DNA of 11,395 nt. Source: Clostridiaceae bacterium. GTDB taxonomy: Bacteria > Bacillota > Clostridia > Acetivibrionales > DUMC01. Where the stretch lies: NCBI GenBank assembly GCA_012512865.1, contig JAAZDH010000055.1, forward strand, positions 1 to 11,395, given 5' to 3'. The notes beneath the pieces are model-generated. The model was not told the DNA's origin. It did not search any database and worked only from the letters and a program-made list of their open reading frames with translations. This document shows positions 7,903 to 11,395 of the stretch, one piece after another. Position 1 is the first letter of the stretch, and every line of letters starts with the position of its first letter. The translations under genes and the position numbers were made by a program.

Positions 7903-8178
7903 TATTACCGCCTCGAACTTTATTATTTGTTTTATTATTTTTCAATCAATCAATCATTCATTTATGCATTCATGTATTAGCTAATTCATTCTTTTTCATA
8001 TTAATGATTTTACAAGTATCACCTGTGTTTTTTGTATGCTAATTTTTTATACAAAAATTTTGCGTATATTATTTCATGTATGCTATTTCATGAACATTAT
8101 TAGTTCTATATATAATATTTTTTAGCATCTTTTAATTCATAAGTTGATTTTATATGAATACATGCATATAGTCAATAA

Positions 8179-8437
8179 TTGTACTATGGTCTCTTATCTA
8201 AAGAAATTTTATACTACAGCACTTTAACTGAAACTAAAGATTTAAAATTAAGAATGAAGATAAATTTTATGACGAAGAATATGCTAGCGATGCTCATGGA
8301 ATTGCTGTAGAAATATGGGAACAGGTTATTAAATATCTAAGCCACTAATGTGTATTCCGGTTTATCCGGACAGTAAATCCGGAGGTATCCTGACATTAAG
8401 ACCTGAAATGTCCGAGTTCTTCTTCAAATTTAATTAA
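8179..8437 (+). pseudogene. Possible fragmented gene remnant, unidentified
   Basis: Three stretches read like protein in successive frames. From 8179 one frame gives LYYGLLSKEI and TETKDLK. From 8238 another gives FKIKNEDKFYDEEYASDAHG followed by IAVEIWEQVIKYLSH, ending at TAA 8346-8348. A third begins with ATG 8348, whose A is the last base of that stop, and gives MCIPVYPDSKSGGILTLRPE plus nine more residues to TAA 8435. None has a convincing start plus ribosome site, and stops separate them. The amino-acid composition looks coding-like. I do not recognise the family. This may be a decayed small gene, or chance; the AT-rich context makes short open frames common. Confidence 0.3.
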
Positions 8438-8596
8438 ATTCATTATAAAAGCAAGATACTATATTTAAAAATGCTGTGTTGTAGATCTATAAAACAATGT
8501 TCTTTGTTACACAACCTAAATTGCGAAAGAATCCGGATGCTCCAGAAATATGCAACTTATAATAGCTTTTCAGTTAATGTAAAAACAATAATTTTA

Positions 8597-8625
8597 TTGA
8601 CAAATTATGTAACTAATTATACAAT
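8597..8625 (+). promoter_or_regulatory. Near-consensus sigma-A promoter
   Basis: TTGACA at 8597-8602, a 17-bp spacer, and TACAAT at 8620-8625: a perfect -35 and a 5/6 match -10 with ideal spacing. Predicted start near 8632. The next strand-matched frames are a 35-codon open frame at 8664 with no clear ribosome site and cas3 at 8915. It may therefore drive a small RNA or small protein, or give cas3 a long leader of about 280 nt. Confidence 0.7.
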
Positions 8626-8663
8626 AATGAGTGTAAGCTAAATACCTGAAAGCGTAAAACCAA

Positions 8664-8771
8664 ATGTTTCAATGTAATTTAAAAAAAGATGCCCGTTTGG
8701 TGAAATTGTTGGATTTATTAACTGCTATGAAGAACAATAAACTTGTTAGTGTAAGCTTCTTAGTATATTAA
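8664..8771 (+). CDS. Possible 35-aa small protein, unidentified
   Basis: ATG 8664 to TAA 8769-8771, 35 codons, beginning MFQCNLKKDARLVKLLDLLT. It could form an amphipathic helix (KKDARLVKLLDLLTAMK) followed by a short hydrophobic tail (VSVSFLVY). It lies about 32 nt downstream of the predicted start of the 8597-8625 promoter. There is no good ribosome site ahead of the ATG, which argues against translation. It could equally be a gene fragment or chance. Confidence 0.22.
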   Translation: MFQCNLKKDARLVKLLDLLTAMKNNKLVSVSFLVY

Positions 8772-8781
8772 TACGACACTA

Positions 8782-8798
8782 GGTTATAATTGATAACC
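8782..8798. promoter_or_regulatory. 17-bp palindrome upstream of cas3, possible operator
   Basis: GGTTAT (8782-8787) and ATAACC (8793-8798) are perfect inverted arms around AATTG. It sits about 130 bp before the cas3 start and about 80 bp before its putative -10. Symmetry and position suit a dimeric regulator site, but no regulator gene is in view. Palindromes of this size also occur by chance in AT-rich DNA. Confidence 0.3.
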
Positions 8799-8880
8799 AG
8801 CTTAGTAAACATAGCTCAATCTATTGGAAACACACGAAAAATGTTGTAGACACAAAAACACCCCCTGTTGCTTTCTTTAA

Positions 8881-8910
8881 TATAATTTGACTACAGAAAA
8901 CAAGGAGGAA
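8881..8910 (+). promoter_or_regulatory. cas3 -10 element and ribosome binding site
   Basis: A perfect TATAAT at 8881-8886 lies 28 nt before the cas3 ATG and would start a leader of about 22 nt. At 17-bp spacing the -35 position (8858-8863) reads ACACCC, far from consensus, so this promoter may be weak or need an activator. The AAGGAGGAA at 8902-8910, six nt before the ATG when counted from the GGAGG core, is a near-perfect ribosome site and fixes the cas3 start. Confidence 0.5.
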
Positions 8911-8914
8911 TAGT

Positions 8915-11134
8915 ATGTATATTGCTCATAAACGAGATGATGGAGAAATTCATCCCTTGATTTCGCATTTAAAATCAACTGCAATTATTGCTGAAGAGTT
9001 CGCGAAACCTTTTAAAGCTGAAAAATATGCTTATGCTTGTGGCCTTTTACATGATATTGGTAAATATTCATATGAATTTCAAAATAGAATAAAGAATAAT
9101 GGAAAACATTGTGATCACTCTACTGCAGGCGCTAGGGAGGCATTGAAACTCGGTAATTCAGGTAAGCTGCTTGCTTATTGTATTGCAGGCCATCATGCAG
9201 GTTTACAAAATGCCGGATTTGCTTCGGATACAGGAAATGAAGCAACTTTAGCATCGCGTTTTAAAAAGAAAATTCCGGATTATAGTAACGCATTTGACGA
9301 AATTAACCTGCCGGAAATTAATATTCCAAAGATGCCTAATATCAAAGGTATAAATAAGTTTGGCTTTTCATTATCATTTTTTATCAGGATGATTTATTCT
9401 TGTCTTGTGGATGCTGATTTCCTCGATACAGAATGCTTCATGTCCGAAGGCAAAGTTGATAGAAGGTCTGATTATTCATTTGACTTATTTCTTGATAGTT
9501 TAAACCGTGAAATAGATGAATTTAAAAAGAAAGAGAATAATGAAATAAATTATATGCGCAACAGAATTTTATTAAAATGTATTCAAAAATCGAATCATGA
9601 GAAAGGACTGTTTATTCTATCAGTACCCACGGGCGGAGGGAAAACAATATCATCAATGGCTTTTGCCATTAATCATTTGTTGAATAACAAAATGAGCAGA
9701 ATTATATATGTAATTCCATACACGAGTATTATTGAGCAAAATGCTAAAGAGTTTAAAGATATTATTGGCGGAGAAAATGTACTGGAGCATCATTCTAATT
9801 TTGACTTTTCAGATGATGAAGAAGAAGTTAATAATAAATTGAAACTATCTTCGGAAAACTGGGATATACCAGTTATTGTAACAACAAATGTTCAATTTTT
9901 TGAGTCTGTTTTTTCAAATAAACCTTCACGCTGCCGAAAGCTGCATAATATTGCAAACAGTGTCATAATTTTTGATGAGGCACAAATGTTGCCTGCGGAA
10001 TATTTAATTCCTTGTACTATGGCTATTTCTGAACTAGTTGCTAACTATAATTCCACCGTTGTTTTATGTACAGCAACTCAGCCCGCTTTAGACCAGTTGT
10101 TTCCTAAATGCATAAGAATTAGGGAAATATGTGAATACACTGATGAAGAGAAGAAACTCTTAAATATATTTAAGAGGACAAAGATCATAAAAAGGGAAGA
10201 ATTAAATTTACGGGACTTGGCTGATGAGTTGAATGAGAGAAATCAAGTTCTTTGCATAGTAAACACTAGGAGACACGCTTTAGAACTTTATTCGAAGTTA
10301 AAAAAGGACGGAAGCTATCATTTATCAACGTTAATGTGTCCAGTTCATAGAAGGGAAGTCATATCAAAAATAAAAGTAAAACTCAAAACAGGACAGCCTT
10401 GCAGAGTTGCATCGACGCAATTAATTGAAGCTGGAGTAAATATTGATTTTCCAGTTGTATATAGATCTATTGCAGGACTGGATTCTATTGTACAAGCTGC
10501 GGGCCGTTGTAATCGTGAAGGAGAATTGAAAGATGAAAATGGCAATAAGATTTTAGGCGAAGTACATGTTTTCACCCCGGAAAAAAAATTTGTAAGCCAT
10601 CAGCCGTACACTTTTAAAAGAAGAATTGAAGTAACCAAGGGGATCATACGAAGGCATGACGATATATTTTCAGTTGATGCTATTTATGAATACTTTAAGG
10701 AGCTTTATGAAGTCTCAGGAGAAGAAGGCCTTGATATTAAAGGTATTTATAAAGACCTTGAATCAGGAGTACATTTTAATGGAACTAAACCTCAAGAGAA
10801 TTTTAATTTTGATTTTGAGAATATTGCTAAAGAATTTAAACTAATAGAGGATGATACTGTTCCTATCATTATTCCTTATTCTAAGGATGAAAATGATAAT
10901 GCTGCCAGGGAATTAATAGAAAAATTAAAGTTTACGGAAAAAGTCGGAGGAATTCTGAGGTCATTGCAAGGTTATACCGTAAATGTTTATAAGCCTGAAT
11001 TTGACTGGTTATTCTCTCTAGGAATAATTGAACCTGTTAAAAAGAATATTTTTGTACTGACCGATATGAGTAGTTATGATAGCAAAACAGGTTTAAAAAT
11101 TGATAAAGAAATAGGTATAGGCATTTATGTTTAG
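8915..11134 (+). CDS. cas3: CRISPR-associated HD nuclease/helicase Cas3, I-C-like
   Basis: 739 aa, full length for a subtype I-C Cas3. In type I CRISPR systems Cas3 is recruited by target-bound Cascade and unwinds and degrades DNA. HD nuclease domain (about 1-200): H18, H46-D47 in LLHDIGK, H68 in CDHSTAGA, GHHAGL (H93, H94) and D166/D168 in LVDADFLD. Helicase domains: Walker A PTGGGKT (238-244), DEAQ box (354-357), TAT (386-388) and motif VI QAAGRCNREG (527-536). The C-terminal domain has LRSLQGYTVNVY and YDSKTGL as in I-C proteins, and the N-terminus (YIAH.., L..HL) also fits I-C. Catalytic residues appear intact. A strong ribosome site fixes the start. Oddly, it is followed within 3 nt by a hairpin terminator and not by cas5/cas8c/cas7. 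Base composition is more AT-rich than in the pilus genes, which suggests horizontal acquisition. Confidence 0.95.
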   Translation: MYIAHKRDDGEIHPLISHLKSTAIIAEEFAKPFKAEKYAYACGLLHDIGKYSYEFQNRIKNNGKHCDHSTAGAREALKLGNSGKLLAYCIAGHHAGLQNAGFASDTGNEATLASRFKKKIPDYSNAFDEINLPEINIPKMPNIKGINKFGFSLSFFIRMIYSCLVDADFLDTECFMSEGKVDRRSDYSFDLFLDSLNREIDEFKKKENNEINYMRNRILLKCIQKSNHEKGLFILSVPTGGGKTISSMAFAINHLLNNKMSRIIYVIPYTSIIEQNAKEFKDIIGGENVLEHHSNFDFSDDEEEVNNKLKLSSENWDIPVIVTTNVQFFESVFSNKPSRCRKLHNIANSVIIFDEAQMLPAEYLIPCTMAISELVANYNSTVVLCTATQPALDQLFPKCIRIREICEYTDEEKKLLNIFKRTKIIKREELNLRDLADELNERNQVLCIVNTRRHALELYSKLKKDGSYHLSTLMCPVHRREVISKIKVKLKTGQPCRVASTQLIEAGVNIDFPVVYRSIAGLDSIVQAAGRCNREGELKDENGNKILGEVHVFTPEKKFVSHQPYTFKRRIEVTKGIIRRHDDIFSVDAIYEYFKELYEVSGEEGLDIKGIYKDLESGVHFNGTKPQENFNFDFENIAKEFKLIEDDTVPIIIPYSKDENDNAARELIEKLKFTEKVGGILRSLQGYTVNVYKPEFDWLFSLGIIEPVKKNIFVLTDMSSYDSKTGLKIDKEIGIGIYV

Positions 11135-11136
11135 AA

Positions 11137-11174
11137 AAAATCCATCTTATAAAACATTATATAAGATGGATTTT
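11137..11174. terminator. Bidirectional hairpin terminator after cas3
   Basis: Perfect 15-bp stem: AAAATCCATCTTATA (11137-11151) and TATAAGATGGATTTT (11160-11174) with an 8-nt loop. On the plus strand the stem ends in TTTT then CTAAG, a modest T tract, 3 nt after the cas3 stop. On the minus strand the stem runs into six T (11140-11135), a better rho-independent terminator. It would therefore end cas3 mRNA and any leftward transcript from 11250. Confidence 0.8.
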
Positions 11175-11198
11175 CTAAGTGGATACTATTAATTATTA

Positions 11199-11250
11199 AT
11201 TTCAATCCACATTCTTTACATAAGCTGTAAAAACTCATATAAAGAATGAC
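11199..11250 (-). repeat. Single CRISPR-repeat-like element, type I-C architecture
   Basis: On the minus strand it reads GTC (11250-11248), stem arm ATTCTTTA (11247-11240), a 21-nt loop (11239-11219), stem arm TAAAGAAT (11218-11211), then GTGGATTGAAAT (11210-11199). Known subtype I-C repeats have exactly this plan: GTC at the 5' end, a hairpin, and a GTGGATTGAAAT/C 3' end that becomes the crRNA 5' handle. Normal loops are only about 3-5 nt, giving about 32 nt; here the loop is enlarged and itself helps form an alternative hairpin (TTTACA/TGTAAA at 11216-11232). Only one copy is present. It could be a relic of an array, or a functional crRNA-like element next to cas3. Confidence 0.6.
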
Positions 11251-11256
11251 AATTTA

Positions 11257-11285
11257 AGTATAGCACAATCTTTTTGAAATATAAA
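11257..11285 (-). promoter_or_regulatory. Leftward extended -10 promoter for the repeat-like RNA
   Basis: On the minus strand: TTTATA (11285-11280; 4/6 match to -35), a 17-bp spacer, then TATACT (11262-11257; 5/6 match) preceded by TG at the extended -10 position (TGCTATACT). A start about 7 nt further falls at or very near 11250, the first base of the CRISPR-repeat-like element. AT-rich DNA produces false promoters, but the combined fit of spacing, extended -10 and start point is good. Confidence 0.5.
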
Positions 11286-11395
11286 TGGATACTGTAACCA
11301 TAAATATTCCTGGCAACTCTTTAAAGGCAGGCAATATAGAAATTATAAATGTCTAAAACTAAAAGTAAGAAAACAAGGTATACCTGAAGAAATAT

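Larger units (their letters stand above)
7903..8914. other. AT-rich intergenic region between divergent genes
   Basis: About 1 kb separating the DUF1015 gene (leftward) from cas3 (rightward), clearly more AT-rich than the pilus operon. It contains a CAAT-type tetranucleotide run near 7943-7954, two 9-bp copies of TGTATGCTA (8033-8041, 8077-8085), ATTTCATG twice (8071-8078, 8085-8092), coding-like fragments (8179-8437), a near-consensus promoter (8597-8625), a 35-codon open frame (8664-8771), AGTGTAAGCT twice (8630-8639, 8748-8757), a palindrome (8782-8798) and the cas3 leader. No full-length gene and no tRNA or rRNA seen. It looks like eroded accessory DNA beside a CRISPR-associated gene. Confidence 0.7.
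11135..11250 (-). ncRNA. Putative crRNA-like small RNA convergent with cas3
   Basis: Predicted transcript of about 116 nt. It begins at the repeat-like element (52 nt), continues with 24 nt of unique AT-rich sequence in the position of a spacer (11198-11175), and ends in the hairpin with its T6 tract. A dedicated promoter lies just upstream. If a Cas5d-type nuclease cut at the base of the repeat hairpin, the product would carry the canonical 5' handle followed by the 24 nt and the terminator hairpin, resembling a guide without a second repeat. It could regulate cas genes, act like CreA-type antitoxin RNAs known beside some type I systems, or be an array remnant. Its 3' end abuts the cas3 stop codon. 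Expression and function are inferred. Confidence 0.4.

Noticed and set aside
7921..7950. Promoter for the DUF1015 gene (minus strand TTGATT, 16-17 bp, AATAAT)
   Set aside because: It lies in a CAAT-repeat, AT-rich tract where such matches are easy to find, and it would start transcription almost on the ribosome site. Not strong enough to list.
8349..8387. TCCGGA motifs (8364-8383) as a terminator hairpin
   Set aside because: The 6-bp arms with a 7-nt loop are not followed by a T tract, and the bases are better explained as part of the coding-like fragment.
11175..11198. The 24-nt spacer-like stretch as a guide against the cas3 promoter
   Set aside because: By eye I found only short AT-rich matches (about 7 nt) without a proper PAM, no better than chance. 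A proper search is needed before any target is claimed.
11199..11250. A CRISPR array near the window's right end
   Set aside because: Only one repeat-like unit is present. No second copy at 60-70 nt spacing occurs on either side, so an array is not supported.
11278..11395. Start of another gene after cas3 (for example ATG 11285, 23 codons, or an open frame from 11278 to the window end containing KLKVRKQGIPEEI)
   Set aside because: ATG 11285 closes at 11356 and has no ribosome site. The other frame has no start codon in view. Both overlap the leftward -35 element. The frame running off the edge could be a gene fragment but cannot be judged.

Overview
The window reads like the chromosome of a low-to-moderate-GC Clostridia member. 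Evidence: strong AAGGAGG-type ribosome sites, a Gram-positive-style type IV pilus operon with tightly packed genes, a DUF1015 gene common in Firmicutes, and an AT-rich subtype I-C-like cas3. An anaerobic, possibly cellulolytic, clostridial lineage is a guess; species cannot be named from this sequence.

Positions 3-6393 (+ strand) hold seven co-directional genes of a type IV pilus / type II secretion-like machine: PilM (actin-like), PilN and PilO (inner-membrane alignment complex), a PilB/GspE assembly ATPase, a PilV/GspI-like minor prepilin, a large prepilin fused to a beta-strand-repeat (bactofilin-like) C-terminus, and a PilX/GspK-like protein. PilM grips the N-terminal tail of PilN in the cytoplasm. 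PilN and PilO bridge membrane to pilus base. The ATPase powers assembly, and the last three supply pilus tip or priming subunits. The platform protein (PilC/GspF), prepilin peptidase, PilT and a major pilin are not in view and may lie upstream.

Positions 6394-6480 carry a 13-bp tandem repeat between convergent genes. Positions 6481-7902 (- strand) encode a DUF1015 protein. Positions 7903-8914 are about 1 kb of AT-rich sequence. It holds apparent gene remnants, a near-consensus sigma-A promoter with no convincing gene behind it, a 17-bp palindrome, and the start region of cas3.

Positions 8915-11134 (+ strand) encode a full-length HD-nuclease/helicase Cas3, subtype I-C by its sequence style. 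It is followed at once by a strong hairpin terminator, not by cas5/cas8/cas7. Reading the minus strand from the window's right end gives the most striking structure: an extended -10 promoter, a predicted start on the first base of a 52-nt element built like a type I-C CRISPR repeat (GTC, stem, loop, stem, GTGGATTGAAAT) but with a 21-nt loop, then 24 nt of unique sequence, then the same hairpin with a T6 tract in this direction. This looks like a compact transcription unit of about 116 nt for a single-repeat, crRNA-like small RNA convergent with cas3. No CRISPR array is present in the window.
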